This document shows, piece after piece, positions 43,553-53,749 of a DNA stretch of 64,000 nt (positions are counted from its first letter, which is position 1; each line of letters opens with the position of its first letter). The translations under genes and the position numbers were made by a program. Source of the DNA: Minicystis rosea (lineage in GTDB: Bacteria > Myxococcota_A > Polyangia > Polyangiales > Polyangiaceae); NCBI GenBank assembly GCA_001931535.1, contig CP016211.1:5625573-5689572 (forward strand), read 5' to 3'. The notes under the pieces were generated by a model, which did not search any database, had not been told where the DNA came from, and worked only from the letters and a program-made list of their open reading frames with translations.

Positions 43553-45820
43553 ATGACTCCTCTCTCCCCTCGCGTTCGCGCGCTCGCTGCCATCGCGGCC
43601 CTCGTCCTCGCCGCGATCGTCGGTCACATCTGGGCGCGCCCACCCGCGCCGGTGCCCGCGTCCGCGCCGGCGAACGAGTTCTCCTCGGCGCGTGCGCTCG
43701 CGGAGCTCGCCGAGATCGCGCGCCGGCCTCATCGCATCGGCTCGGCGGAGCATGCCCGCGTGCGCGCTCACCTCGTCGAGCGGTTGCGCGCGCTCGGTCT
43801 CCAGGTCGAGGTCCAGGAAGCCGTCGTGGCGCGGAGCCGCCGCGACGAAACGCGCTTCGCCATCGTGCGCAACATCGTCGCCGAAAAGCCGGGCACCGGA
43901 GGCGGCAAAGCGCTGCTCCTCGTCGCGCATTACGACACTCGCAGCATGACGCCCGGCGCCTCCGACGATGGATATGGAGTCTCCGCGCTGCTCGAAACCC
44001 TGCGCGCGCTCGGTGCCGGGCCGCCGCTCTCACGACCGCTCATGGTGCTCTTCACCGACGGTGAAGAAGAAGGCCTGCTCGGCGCGCGCTCCTTCGTCCG
44101 CGGTCATCCACGTGCGGGCGAGGTCGGGTTGGTGCTCAATTTCGAGGCCCGCGGCAACGCCGGCCCCGCGTTGATGTTCCAGACCAGCAACGACAGCGGG
44201 GCCCTGATTCGCACGCTCGGCGCGGCCATGCCCGCGCCGGCGGCCAACTCGTTGTCTCAAGCCATCTATCGGCGGATGCCCAACGACACCGATTTGAGCG
44301 AATGGCTGCCACGCACGCCCGCGCTCAACATCGCCAACATCGGTGGCTTCGAGCGCTACCACGCGCCCACCGACACTCTCGAGAACGTCGATCAAGGCAC
44401 GCTCCAACATCATGGTGCCTATGCGCTTTCGCTCGCGCGCGCGTTCGGCTCCGCCGAACTGCCGCCGCCGGCCGAGCCGGATCCAATCTTCTTCAATGCG
44501 GGCCCCGCCTTCGTTCGCTACCCGGGGACGTGGACCATGCCGCTCGCCGGCGTCGCGGCGGGGCTCCTCGTGATCTTCTTGGCGCTCGGCACAGTTCGTA
44601 AAGCGCTGCATCCCGGCCGCGCGCTGCTCGCGGTGATCACGGTCGTCGTGGTCGTGGTGCTCTCTGCCGTGATCGCCGCCGTGCTCTGGCTCGTGGTCGA
44701 ATCGGTGCGACCGGACTACGCGCTCATCAATGCGGTGCGACCAGTCGTCAAAGACATGTACCTCGCGGCCTTCGTCGCCGTCGCCTTCACGCTGGCCCTC
44801 GGCGCGCAGTCGATCTCCGCGCATCGCCTCCGGCCCGCCGAGCTGTTCGCGGGCGCCGCGACGCTCTTCTGTGCGCTCGCGCTCGTCACTGCCACCATCC
44901 TTCCCGGCGGCGCGTTCCTCTTCACGTGGCCGGCGATCTTCGCGCTCGTCCTCGCCATCGTTCTCCTCTTCGCGGGCGGCTTCGAGAGCGACGCGCCGAT
45001 CGCGGTCCTCCTTCAGATTGCGATTCCGATCCCTGCGTTCGTGCTCGTCAGCCCCTTCGTCACGCAGCTCTGGGCTGCGTTCGGGCCGGTCCTTGCGCTC
45101 GCACCAGCAGCGGTCGCGGCCCAGCTCGCCGTCATCGCGTTGCCCGCGCTCAGGCACGTGCACGTGCCCGGCGCACGCACCCATGTGGCGACGCTGAGCG
45201 TGGCCGTGGCGCTCACGCTGGCGGCGGGTGTGCTGCCGCCGTTCGATGCGGCGCACCCGCGACCCGACACGCTCTTCTTCGCAATCGACGGGGACACGGG
45301 GCGATCCTCTTGGGTGAGCCCCGATCGCGCGCCCGATGGTTGGAGCTCAAACGTTCTCGCGCACGCCGCGCAGCGCACGGGCGTCCCTCTCCCCTTCCCG
45401 CTCGGCGAAACGCAGAGCCTCCTCGTGAGCGAGGTCGGCAAGGTGTCCGAGCCCGCGCCGGAGATCCGCTGGTCCGACGACGGCCTCCATGCCCGCATCG
45501 TCCCGCCGGCCGGCGCCGAGATCCTCGCCGTGTCCGCCGACAATGCCCGCTTCGTCCGCGTCGCCGGCGAGACCACGAGCGGCACCTCGTTCCGCTTCTA
45601 CGCGCCGCCCGCGAACGGCGTCGACGTGGAGCTGCGCCGCCTCGACAAGGGCCCCGTCACCCTGCGTGTCGTGAGCCAGAGGCCCGGCTTCCCCGACGCG
45701 GCATCCCCGCATCCGGGCGCGCGCCCGCCGGGATTCATGGCCAAGCCGGGAATGATGCCGCCTTGGGATGATTTGCTGGAGAGCGACATGACCCTCGTCG
45801 CCAAGACCTCGACGCATTGA
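43553..45820 (+). CDS. M28-family metallopeptidase with membrane C-terminus
   Basis: 755 residues. One N-terminal membrane segment, then a zinc peptidase domain (about 45-300) with the ligands in LVAHYDTR, GASDDGYGVSAL, TDGEEEGLLGA and FEARGN, and the last His in ERYHAPTDT. Then about seven or eight membrane segments (about 320-580) and a C-terminal soluble part with strands. This layout resembles the vacuolar/ER membrane M28 proteases. It likely cleaves peptides or N-terminal residues at the periplasmic face. Starts upstream of the ABC/M1 genes in the same direction. Confidence 0.85.
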   Translation: MTPLSPRVRALAAIAALVLAAIVGHIWARPPAPVPASAPANEFSSARALAELAEIARRPHRIGSAEHARVRAHLVERLRALGLQVEVQEAVVARSRRDETRFAIVRNIVAEKPGTGGGKALLLVAHYDTRSMTPGASDDGYGVSALLETLRALGAGPPLSRPLMVLFTDGEEEGLLGARSFVRGHPRAGEVGLVLNFEARGNAGPALMFQTSNDSGALIRTLGAAMPAPAANSLSQAIYRRMPNDTDLSEWLPRTPALNIANIGGFERYHAPTDTLENVDQGTLQHHGAYALSLARAFGSAELPPPAEPDPIFFNAGPAFVRYPGTWTMPLAGVAAGLLVIFLALGTVRKALHPGRALLAVITVVVVVVLSAVIAAVLWLVVESVRPDYALINAVRPVVKDMYLAAFVAVAFTLALGAQSISAHRLRPAELFAGAATLFCALALVTATILPGGAFLFTWPAIFALVLAIVLLFAGGFESDAPIAVLLQIAIPIPAFVLVSPFVTQLWAAFGPVLALAPAAVAAQLAVIALPALRHVHVPGARTHVATLSVAVALTLAAGVLPPFDAAHPRPDTLFFAIDGDTGRSSWVSPDRAPDGWSSNVLAHAAQRTGVPLPFPLGETQSLLVSEVGKVSEPAPEIRWSDDGLHARIVPPAGAEILAVSADNARFVRVAGETTSGTSFRFYAPPANGVDVELRRLDKGPVTLRVVSQRPGFPDAASPHPGARPPGFMAKPGMMPPWDDLLESDMTLVAKTSTH

Positions 45821-45845
45821 CCTCGCCCCGAACCAGGATTTCTCC

Positions 45846-46736
45846 GTGGAGCTTTGCATTCAGAACCTCGAGAAGCGTTACGACAACGGCGTCCAAGCGC
45901 TCGCCTCCGTATCGCTCACCATCCCCGCCGGCATGTTCGGGCTGCTCGGGCCCAACGGCGCCGGCAAATCGACGCTGATGCGCACGCTGGCCACCTTGCA
46001 GGAGGCCGACGCGGGCCGCGTCACGTTCGATGGCATCGACGTGCTCCGCGAAAAGGATCGCGTGCGCCGCGTGCTCGGATACCTACCTCAGGAGTTCGGT
46101 CTTTATCCAAAGGTCGCCGCGGAGGAGATGCTCGATCACTTCGCGCGCCTCAAAGGCATCGACGATCGCAAGGTCCGGCGCGACGTCGTCGCCGGCCTCC
46201 TGCAAAAGACCAATCTGTGGGAGGCGCGGGCGCAGCGACTCGGCACCTTCTCGGGCGGCATGAAGCAGCGCTTCGGCATCGCCCAAGCGCTCCTCGGCGA
46301 TCCCAAGCTCATCATCGTCGACGAGCCCACCGCCGGCCTCGATCCCGAGGAGCGCGTGCGCTTCCACAACCTCCTCGCCGACATCGGCGAGGACATCGTG
46401 GTCATCCTCTCCACGCACATCGTCAGCGACGTCGCCGATCTCTGTCCGCGCATGGCGATCCTCGATCATGGCAAGGTCGTCCTCGAAGGCCAGCCGCTCG
46501 CGCTCGTCGAGGCGCTGCGCGGCCGCATCTTCCAAAAGCAGGTGACGAAGGACGCGCTCGACGCCGAAAAACAGCGTCACGACGTCATCAGCGTCAAGCG
46601 CATCGCCGGCCGCCTCGTCATCCACGTGCACGCGGACGCGCTGCCCGATTCGTCGTTCGTCGAGGCGACACCCGATCTGGAGGACGTCTATTTCCTCGCC
46701 ATCAAACGCCACGCCGCCGGCCGCAGCGCGGCCTGA
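45846..46736 (+). CDS. ABC transporter ATP-binding protein
   Basis: 296 residues, GTG start. Walker A LLGPNGAGKST, signature FSGGMKQRFGIAQ, Walker B LIIVDEPTAGLD and the switch His in STHIVSDV. The last 70 residues are a regulatory extension. Partner of the permease gene that starts 12 bases after its stop. Gene pair reads as one operon with the downstream permease/M1 protein. Confidence 0.92.
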   Translation: MELCIQNLEKRYDNGVQALASVSLTIPAGMFGLLGPNGAGKSTLMRTLATLQEADAGRVTFDGIDVLREKDRVRRVLGYLPQEFGLYPKVAAEEMLDHFARLKGIDDRKVRRDVVAGLLQKTNLWEARAQRLGTFSGGMKQRFGIAQALLGDPKLIIVDEPTAGLDPEERVRFHNLLADIGEDIVVILSTHIVSDVADLCPRMAILDHGKVVLEGQPLALVEALRGRIFQKQVTKDALDAEKQRHDVISVKRIAGRLVIHVHADALPDSSFVEATPDLEDVYFLAIKRHAAGRSAA

Positions 46737-46748
46737 GGAGCGAATCCC

Positions 46749-49700
46749 ATGCTGTGGACCATCGCTGCCTTCGAAGCGCGCCAGCGTTTGCGACTCCCAT
46801 CGACGAAGGTCTATTTCCTGCTCAACTTCGTCTCGGGCCTCTTGTTTCTCATGGCCTCGGGCGGGGCCTTCAAAGGGGTGAACGTGGGTATCGCGGCGGG
46901 CGGCCGCACGCTCGTGAACTCGCCCTTCGCCCTCCACACGTTCATCACGCTGACGAGCTATTTCAGCCTCCAAATCACCGCGGCCTTCATGGGGCAGGCC
47001 ATCGTGCAGGATTTCGAGTCCCGCGCGGCGCCGCTCTTCTTCACCATGCCCGTCACGCGGCGCGAATACCTCGCCGGCCGCTTCCTCGGCGCGCTGGCCG
47101 CGCTCGTCGTGGTCTTCTCCAGCATCGGTCTCGGCTGCTTCGTGGGCACCCTTTTGCCGGGCGTGCAACCGAGCCTCCTCGGCCCCAATCGCCTGATGGC
47201 TTATGTGTGGCCGTACGTGGTGGGCGTGCTGCCCAACGTGCTCTTCACGGGGGCCATCTTCTTCTCCCTGGCCGCGCTCACCCGCAAGATCCGCAGCGTC
47301 CAGGCCGCGGGCGTGGTGCTCCTCGTGGGCTATCTCATCGCCGCGAGCCTGATGGCCAAGATCGAAAACCACGCCATCAGCGCGCTCGTCGATCCGCTCG
47401 GCCTCAACGCCACCTACTTCGCCGTCGAGCATTGGCCCATCGCCGAGCAGAACACCCGCCTCGTCCCCTTCACCGGCCTCGTCCTCCAGAATCGGCTTCT
47501 CTGGCTGGGCATCGGTGCGGCCATGTTGGCGCTCGCCTACGCGCGCTTCCGCTTCGATCCGAGCGCCGACGCCGGCGCGGGGCGACGCGCGCCGAGCAGC
47601 GAGCCCCGAGCGAAAGAGGCGCCGCTGCCTCTGCCCTCTGCGTGGTCGGCGGGCCCGGCCCCCGCCGCGATGACGCCGATGCGCTACGTGCGTCTGCTGC
47701 TGCCGCTCACGTGGCTTACGTTCAAGGAGACGGTCAAGCACCTCAACTTCCTGATCATCATCCTGGCCGGGCTCCTCACCATGATCCTCGGCGCGCAGTC
47801 CATGGGGGCGATGTTCGGCACGGCGACGCACCCGGTGACGTATGCCGTGCTGGAGATCACGGCAGGGACCTTCTCGCTCTTCCTCACCGCGATCATCATC
47901 AGCTTCTCCGGCGAGCTCGTGTTTCGCGAGCGGGAAGCGCGCCTCTCTCAGATCACGGACGCGCTCCCCATCCCCACCTCGCTGCCCTTCGCCTCCAAGC
48001 TCCTCGCCTTGTTCATGGTGCAAGCGCTGCTCATGGTCGTGGTGATGGCCACGGGCATCGGCATCCAGCTCGCGCACGGATATACCCATTTCGAGCTCGG
48101 CCAATATGCCACCGAGCTGTTCGGCGTGAGGCTCGTGCGGCTCTGCCTGGTCTCCGTGCTGGCGCTGACCGTGCAGACGCTCGTGAACAACAAGTATGCG
48201 GGCCACACGGTGATGGTGGTCTATTACGTGGCCGTCGCCTTCCTGCCGCGCTTCGGCTTCGAGAGCCACCTTTATCAATACGCCACCGTTCCCCGGTACG
48301 TGTACTCGGACATGAATGGTTATGGCCACTTCGCCCAAGCCATTCTGTGGTTCTCGCTCTACTGGACCGCGGCCGCCGTGATCCTCGGCGTCGTCACGAG
48401 CCTCGCTTGGATCCGCGGTGAAGATCACGGGATCCGCGCGCGCCTCCGCATCGCCAAGGAGCGCCTGCAAAGGCCCGTGTTGGCCGTCATCGCCGTCGCG
48501 GCGCTCGCGTTCGCGGGGCTCGGCCGGTACATCCATCACAACATCAGCGAGCTCGGCCGGTATCGCACGCAGACCCAGGCCGAGACGCTCGGCGTCGAGA
48601 CGGAGCGGCTCTACGCGGCGCGGGCCGCAGAGCCTTCACCGCGCATCGAGGGCGTCTCGATCACCTGCGAGGTCTTCCCCGCGGAACGACGCTTCGAGGC
48701 GAAGGGCACCTATCGTTTGAAGAACCGCACGGACGCGTCCATCACGCGGGTCCTCGTGCACGTGCCCGCCGACGCCGCAGTGAAGCGGCTCTCCCTCGGC
48801 AAGGTGGAGAAGGCCGCGCGCCCCGACGCAACGCATGGATATTGGGACTTCGATCTCGACACGCCCCTCGCGCCCGGCGCGGAAACGACGCTCGATTTCT
48901 CGCTCGGCTACCACGCGCGCGGCTTCGCCAACGAGGAGCGGGAGCGGAGCCGCCTCGCCGAAAACGGCACCTTCATCGACTCCAGCTTCTTCCCGCGTCT
49001 CGGCTACATGCGGGCCGAAGAGATCTCCGACGACGACATGCGCAAGAAGCACGGCCTCCCGCCGCGCCCGCGCATGGCCGATCTCGACGACCCCGCGGGG
49101 CGCCAGCACAACTACGTCTCGGCGGACGCGGACTTCATCGACTTCGATGCCACGGTGATCACCAGCGCCGATCAAATGGGCGTCGCGCCGGGGACTTTGG
49201 ATCGAACGTGGGAAGAGGGCGGGCGCCGCGGCTTCCATTATCGCAGCCCGGGGAAGATCCTCGGGTTCTGGGCCATCCTCTCGGCGCGTTGGGCAAAGCA
49301 CGTCGACCGCTGGAACGGCGTGGCCATCGAGATCGATCACCACCCGACGCACGGCTACAACGTCGCGCGCATGGCGGAAGCCGTGAAAGCCTCGCTCGCC
49401 TATTTCACCGCCCAGTTCGGCCCGTATCAGCACGACATGGTGCGTATCCTCGAGTTCCCGCGGTATCAGGCGTTCGCCCAGTCGTTCCCCAACACCATTC
49501 CTTTCTCGGAGCGCGTGGGCTTCATCGCCAAGGTCGATCCCGCGAAGGAGGACGACATCGATTATCCCTATTACGTGACGGCCCACGAGGTGGCGCACCA
49601 GTGGTGGGCCCATCAAGTCATCGGCGCCGACGTGCAGGGCGCGACGCTGCTCTCGGAGACGCTCGCGCAATATTCGGCGCTCATGGTGATGAAGGAGCGC

Positions 49701-50351
49701 TACGGCGCCGGCAAGATGCGGCGCTTCCTTCGCTACGAGCTCGATCGTTATCTCATCGGCCGCGGCACGGAGAAGAAGAAGGAGCTGCCGCTCGCGCGCG
49801 TCGAGAACCAGACGTACATCCACTACCAGAAGGGCAGCCTCGCGATGTACGCGCTCCAAGACAGGATTGGAGAGGCGGCGGTGAATCGCGCGCTCGCCGG
49901 GCTCGTGCGCACGTGGGGCTTTCACGGGCCGCCTTATCCGCGCTCGACCGATCTCGTCGCGGCCCTGCGCGAGGTCACGCCGCCCGAGCAGCGGAGCCTC
50001 GTCGAAGATCTCTTCGAGACCATCACGCTCTATGACAACCGGGCGATTTCGGCGTCGTGCACCACGCACGAAGAAGGCGGAAAGCGCATCACGCTGCGCG
50101 TCTCCGCGAAGAAGCTGCGGGCCGACGAGCTCGGGGCCGAGCACGAAGTGCCGCTCGACGAGCTCGTCGACGTGGGCGCGCTCGACGAGCACGGCGAGCC
50201 CATCGCGCTGGAGAAGCGGCGAATCACGACCGGCGAGCAGGAGATCGAGCTCCACGCGCCGCGCTGCCCGCAAAAGGCCGGCATCGACCCGTTGAACGTG
50301 CTCGTCGATCGCGTGAGCGACGACAACGTGGTGCGCGTCGAGAAGCGCTGA
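46749..50351 (+). CDS. ABC-2-type permease fused to an M1-family metallopeptidase
   Basis: 1200 residues. The N-terminal half has two ABC-2-like blocks of about six membrane segments each (about 15-275 and 315-600), joined by a cytoplasmic linker. The C-terminal half (about 640-1120) is an M1 aminopeptidase-like domain with the zinc motif HEVAHQWWAHQ (first His about 946) and the third ligand Glu in LLSETLAQY. The usual GAMEN-type exopeptidase motif is not seen; in its place is the FPRYQAFAQSFPN region. Known fusions of this kind pair with an ABC ATPase, as here. It may transport and trim a peptide; the substrate is unknown. Confidence 0.9.
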   Translation: MLWTIAAFEARQRLRLPSTKVYFLLNFVSGLLFLMASGGAFKGVNVGIAAGGRTLVNSPFALHTFITLTSYFSLQITAAFMGQAIVQDFESRAAPLFFTMPVTRREYLAGRFLGALAALVVVFSSIGLGCFVGTLLPGVQPSLLGPNRLMAYVWPYVVGVLPNVLFTGAIFFSLAALTRKIRSVQAAGVVLLVGYLIAASLMAKIENHAISALVDPLGLNATYFAVEHWPIAEQNTRLVPFTGLVLQNRLLWLGIGAAMLALAYARFRFDPSADAGAGRRAPSSEPRAKEAPLPLPSAWSAGPAPAAMTPMRYVRLLLPLTWLTFKETVKHLNFLIIILAGLLTMILGAQSMGAMFGTATHPVTYAVLEITAGTFSLFLTAIIISFSGELVFREREARLSQITDALPIPTSLPFASKLLALFMVQALLMVVVMATGIGIQLAHGYTHFELGQYATELFGVRLVRLCLVSVLALTVQTLVNNKYAGHTVMVVYYVAVAFLPRFGFESHLYQYATVPRYVYSDMNGYGHFAQAILWFSLYWTAAAVILGVVTSLAWIRGEDHGIRARLRIAKERLQRPVLAVIAVAALAFAGLGRYIHHNISELGRYRTQTQAETLGVETERLYAARAAEPSPRIEGVSITCEVFPAERRFEAKGTYRLKNRTDASITRVLVHVPADAAVKRLSLGKVEKAARPDATHGYWDFDLDTPLAPGAETTLDFSLGYHARGFANEERERSRLAENGTFIDSSFFPRLGYMRAEEISDDDMRKKHGLPPRPRMADLDDPAGRQHNYVSADADFIDFDATVITSADQMGVAPGTLDRTWEEGGRRGFHYRSPGKILGFWAILSARWAKHVDRWNGVAIEIDHHPTHGYNVARMAEAVKASLAYFTAQFGPYQHDMVRILEFPRYQAFAQSFPNTIPFSERVGFIAKVDPAKEDDIDYPYYVTAHEVAHQWWAHQVIGADVQGATLLSETLAQYSALMVMKERYGAGKMRRFLRYELDRYLIGRGTEKKKELPLARVENQTYIHYQKGSLAMYALQDRIGEAAVNRALAGLVRTWGFHGPPYPRSTDLVAALREVTPPEQRSLVEDLFETITLYDNRAISASCTTHEEGGKRITLRVSAKKLRADELGAEHEVPLDELVDVGALDEHGEPIALEKRRITTGEQEIELHAPRCPQKAGIDPLNVLVDRVSDDNVVRVEKR

Positions 50352-50392
50352 TCACGCTGGCGTCCCCGCTCGGCTGACGCTACGGCACCAGC

Positions 50393-52495
50393 ATGGCAGC
50401 CCACCAAAACCGCCTGGCCTCCTCGTCCTCGCCGTACCTGCTCCAGCACGCGGACAACCCCGTCGACTGGTATCCGTGGGGTACCGAGGCGCTCGAGAAG
50501 GCGAAGCGCGAGGACAAACCGATCCTGCTCTCGATCGGTTATGCGGCCTGTCACTGGTGCCACGTGATGGAGCACGAGTCCTTCGAGAACGAGGACACGG
50601 CGCGCCTGATGAACGAGCTCTTCGTCAACATCAAGGTGGACCGCGAAGAGCGGCCCGATCTCGATCAGATCTACCAGCTCGTCGTGCAGCTCATGGGCCG
50701 GAACGGCGGCTGGCCGCTCACGGTGTTCCTCACGCCGGATCAACGCCCCTTCTTCGCCGGCACCTATTTCCCGCCGGCCGATCGCTACGGGATGCCCGGC
50801 TTCCCCAAGGTGCTCAACGCGCTCGCCGACGCCTACAAGAACCAGCGCGGCGAGGTGGCCGAGCAAGCCGAGGAGATCACGAATGCCATCGCCCGCGTCG
50901 GCCAGACGCACAAAGGCGCCGGCACCATCGATCAAGAGGTGCTCGGCACGGCCACGCGCAAGCTGGTCGCGCGCTTCGACGATCGCAACGGCGGCTTCGG
51001 ATCGCGCCCCAAGTTCCCCAACACCATGGCGCTCGACGTCCTCCTCCGCCGCGGCGCGCTCGAAGGCGATCGCGTGGCCAAGGACAGCGTCGAGCTCGCG
51101 CTCGATCGGATGCGCGCGGGCGGCATCTGGGATCAGCTCCGCGGCGGCTTCCATCGCTACTCGACGGACGAGCGCTGGCTCGTGCCCCACTTCGAGAAGA
51201 TGCTTTACGACAACGCCCTCCTCCTCCGGCTCTACGCCGATGGATATCGTGTCTACGGCAAGGAGGTCTACGCGGAGACGGCGCGCGCTCTCGTGGCTTA
51301 TCTCTTCGCCGAGATGCGCGACGACGCGCACGGTGGCGCGTTCTTCGCCTCGCAGGACGCGGACTCCGAAGGTCATGAAGGGAAGTTCTTCGTCTTCACG
51401 CCCACCGACCTGAAAGCGGCCGTCGCCGGCAATCAACGCCTGTACGACGTCGCCGCCCAGTATTTCGGCATCACCGAGGAAGGCAATTTCGAAGAGAGCG
51501 GCGCCACGGTGCTGTCCGAGGCACGCACCCTCGATCGCGTTGCGGCGACGCTCGATCTGAAGCTCCCCGAGGCGCGCGCCGCGCTCGCCGAGGCCTCGCG
51601 CCTCATGCTCGCCTACCGAGAAAAGCGGCCTCGTCCGCTGCGCGACGACAAGGTGCTGGCGAGCTGGAACGGGCTCATGATCGGCGCGCTCGCCGAGGCG
51701 GGCCGCGCGTTCGGAGAGCCGTCGTGGGTGAAGGCCTCGGCCGGCGCATTCGCCGCGTTGGAGAGGGGTTTGATCCGTGACGGCCGCGTGGGCCGTTATC
51801 TGAAAGATGGCAAGCCGGCCTCGGCGGCGCCGGGCTTCCTCGACGATCATGCCTACATGGGCAATGCCGCGCTCGACCTCTACGAAGCCACCGGCGACGC
51901 GCGCTACGTGAGCGTCGCGCACGCAATCGCCAAGGCCATGGTGGAGCATCACGCCGACGAGGCCGAAGGTGGTTTCTGGTTCGCGCCGGCGGATGGTGAG
52001 GCGCTCATCGCGCGCACCAAGGATGCTTTCGATCAAGCGATTCCCTCGGGCGCGTCGATGGCGGCCCTCCTCTGCCTGCGCCTCGGGACGCTCGTGGATG
52101 AAGGCTTGACCGCGCCCGGCGAGAAGCAATTGGAGCTCTCCGCCGGATCGGCCCTGGAGAACCCGTTCGGCATGGGACAAGCCGTGCTCGGCATCGATCG
52201 CTTGGCCCACGGCAGCACCGATATCGTGGTGGTCGGCCCGCGCGATCAGGCCGAGGCGCTCGTGGCCGCGGCATACCGTGTTTATCTGCCGAACCGCACC
52301 ATCGCGTGGGTCGATCCGAGCGACGCGGCCAGCGTGGCGGCGACGCGGGTGCTCGCCGCAGACAAGCCGGCGCACGCCGGAAAGGCCGTGGCCTACGTGT
52401 GCCGCGGCCGCGCCTGCTCCGCGCCCGTGAGCGACGCGGCCGCGCTGGAAGCGATGCTGCGCGAAGGCGAGAAGCGCGCGGCCGACGCCGGCTGA
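50393..52495 (+). CDS. DUF255 thioredoxin-fold / six-hairpin protein (YyaL/SSP411-like)
   Basis: 700 residues. The N-terminus has the DUF255 pattern NRLASSSSPYLLQHADNPVDW and YAACHWCHVMEHESF, a thioredoxin-like fold with a CxxC near residue 54. The rest is an alpha/alpha-barrel like glycoside hydrolases of the six-hairpin type (RGGFHRYSTDERWLVPHFEKMLYDNALL). Orthologues are widespread (human SPATA20) but the activity is not well defined. Complete, no frameshift. Confidence 0.9.
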   Translation: MAAHQNRLASSSSPYLLQHADNPVDWYPWGTEALEKAKREDKPILLSIGYAACHWCHVMEHESFENEDTARLMNELFVNIKVDREERPDLDQIYQLVVQLMGRNGGWPLTVFLTPDQRPFFAGTYFPPADRYGMPGFPKVLNALADAYKNQRGEVAEQAEEITNAIARVGQTHKGAGTIDQEVLGTATRKLVARFDDRNGGFGSRPKFPNTMALDVLLRRGALEGDRVAKDSVELALDRMRAGGIWDQLRGGFHRYSTDERWLVPHFEKMLYDNALLLRLYADGYRVYGKEVYAETARALVAYLFAEMRDDAHGGAFFASQDADSEGHEGKFFVFTPTDLKAAVAGNQRLYDVAAQYFGITEEGNFEESGATVLSEARTLDRVAATLDLKLPEARAALAEASRLMLAYREKRPRPLRDDKVLASWNGLMIGALAEAGRAFGEPSWVKASAGAFAALERGLIRDGRVGRYLKDGKPASAAPGFLDDHAYMGNAALDLYEATGDARYVSVAHAIAKAMVEHHADEAEGGFWFAPADGEALIARTKDAFDQAIPSGASMAALLCLRLGTLVDEGLTAPGEKQLELSAGSALENPFGMGQAVLGIDRLAHGSTDIVVVGPRDQAEALVAAAYRVYLPNRTIAWVDPSDAASVAATRVLAADKPAHAGKAVAYVCRGRACSAPVSDAAALEAMLREGEKRAADAG

Positions 52496-52780
52496 AGACA
52501 TGACCGAAGAGCGCCGCGCGCGCCGCGCGGCGACGAGCCCATCCATTCTCCCGAGCCGTGTCTCGGCGACGTCGACAGGCCCCGCGGCGGTGCTCAGCCG
52601 CTCGTGACACAATCACCGCACCGCTCGAACCAGCTGAGATCGGGACGAAACTTTCTTCGCCCGTCCCGCGTCACCGACACGGGGCAGCTGCGTACTGCCG
52701 ACCAGAGGCGGCGATCGCGGCGGTGGTGGCCATGATTGGTTCGCGGCGGCCGCAGAAATCGCTCGTTCGAGAGATGGAAG

Positions 52781-53749
52781 ATGAGATCGAAAGCACCCCT
52801 ATCGTCCGGCACGCTGTGCATCTTGCTGTCGGTCCCAGGCGCTGCTCGGGCGCAGACTCCCGATCTGGCCGAAAAGCTCTTCGTGCAAGGCACCAACGAC
52901 ATGGATGCCGGTCGCTACGAGACCGCATGTCCACCGATCGAGGAGAGCTACACGCTCGACCCGCGGCCGGGCACGCTGATCACGCTGGCCGAGTGCGAGG
53001 CCAAGCGCGGCCGCATCGCGACGGCGGTGAAGCGCTACGAGGACTATTTGACGCTGCACGCGGCGCTCACCCCGGAGAAGAAGAGGAAACAGGGTGACCG
53101 CGAGAAGGTCGCACGCGAGCAGAAGGCCATGCTCTCACCCCTCGTGCCGGAATTGCTGTTGACGCTCCCGCGAGCGCCGCACGGGACGGTGGTCTCTTTG
53201 GACGGCGCACCCCTCACGCCCGCCGCGCTCGGCGCGGCCGTCGTCGTGGATCCCGGAGAGCACGTGATCACGGTGCGCGTCCCTCAGCGACAGCCGCGCG
53301 AAGTGCGCGTGGCCATCGGCCGAGGCGAGAAGAGATCCTTGTTGCTCGAGGTGCCGCCCGCGCCGGCCGTGACGACATCGTCTCCCGACGTCACGGTCAC
53401 GCCGCCGATGCCGCAGCGCCAAGGACCGAGCGGCCAACGCATCGCATCCATCGTGACTGGCAGCGTCGGCATTGCGGGCCTCGTCGTCGGTGCCATCACG
53501 GGTGCAGTCGCGGTGAGCAAGAAGGGTGTGCTCAAACAGCACTGCGGCATCGGCGGAGATCCGACGGCGTGCGACCACGAGGGCAAGCTCGCCGCCGATG
53601 GCCTCGAGACGTCCGGGTTGATCAGCACGATTGGCTTCGGGATCGGCATCGCCGGCGCGGCGACGGGCATCGCCCTGTTCGTGGCCGAGCCGAAAGCGCA
53701 GCCAGCCGGCGCGATGGGCGCGATCGTCGGCGCACGCGGGGTGTGGTGA
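52781..53749 (+). CDS. TPR/PEGA-like membrane protein
   Basis: 322 residues from ATG 52781. Signal peptide (ends ARAQ), then a TPR-like helical region (about 25-110; AEKLFVQGTNDMDAGRYETACPPIEES), a small PEGA-like beta domain (about 135-190; GTVVSLDGAPLTPAAL) and two hydrophobic segments toward the C-terminus. This layout is frequent in myxobacterial proteins of unknown role. The next gene overlaps its stop (ATGA), so they are coupled. Confidence 0.75.
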   Translation: MRSKAPLSSGTLCILLSVPGAARAQTPDLAEKLFVQGTNDMDAGRYETACPPIEESYTLDPRPGTLITLAECEAKRGRIATAVKRYEDYLTLHAALTPEKKRKQGDREKVAREQKAMLSPLVPELLLTLPRAPHGTVVSLDGAPLTPAALGAAVVVDPGEHVITVRVPQRQPREVRVAIGRGEKRSLLLEVPPAPAVTTSSPDVTVTPPMPQRQGPSGQRIASIVTGSVGIAGLVVGAITGAVAVSKKGVLKQHCGIGGDPTACDHEGKLAADGLETSGLISTIGFGIGIAGAATGIALFVAEPKAQPAGAMGAIVGARGVW

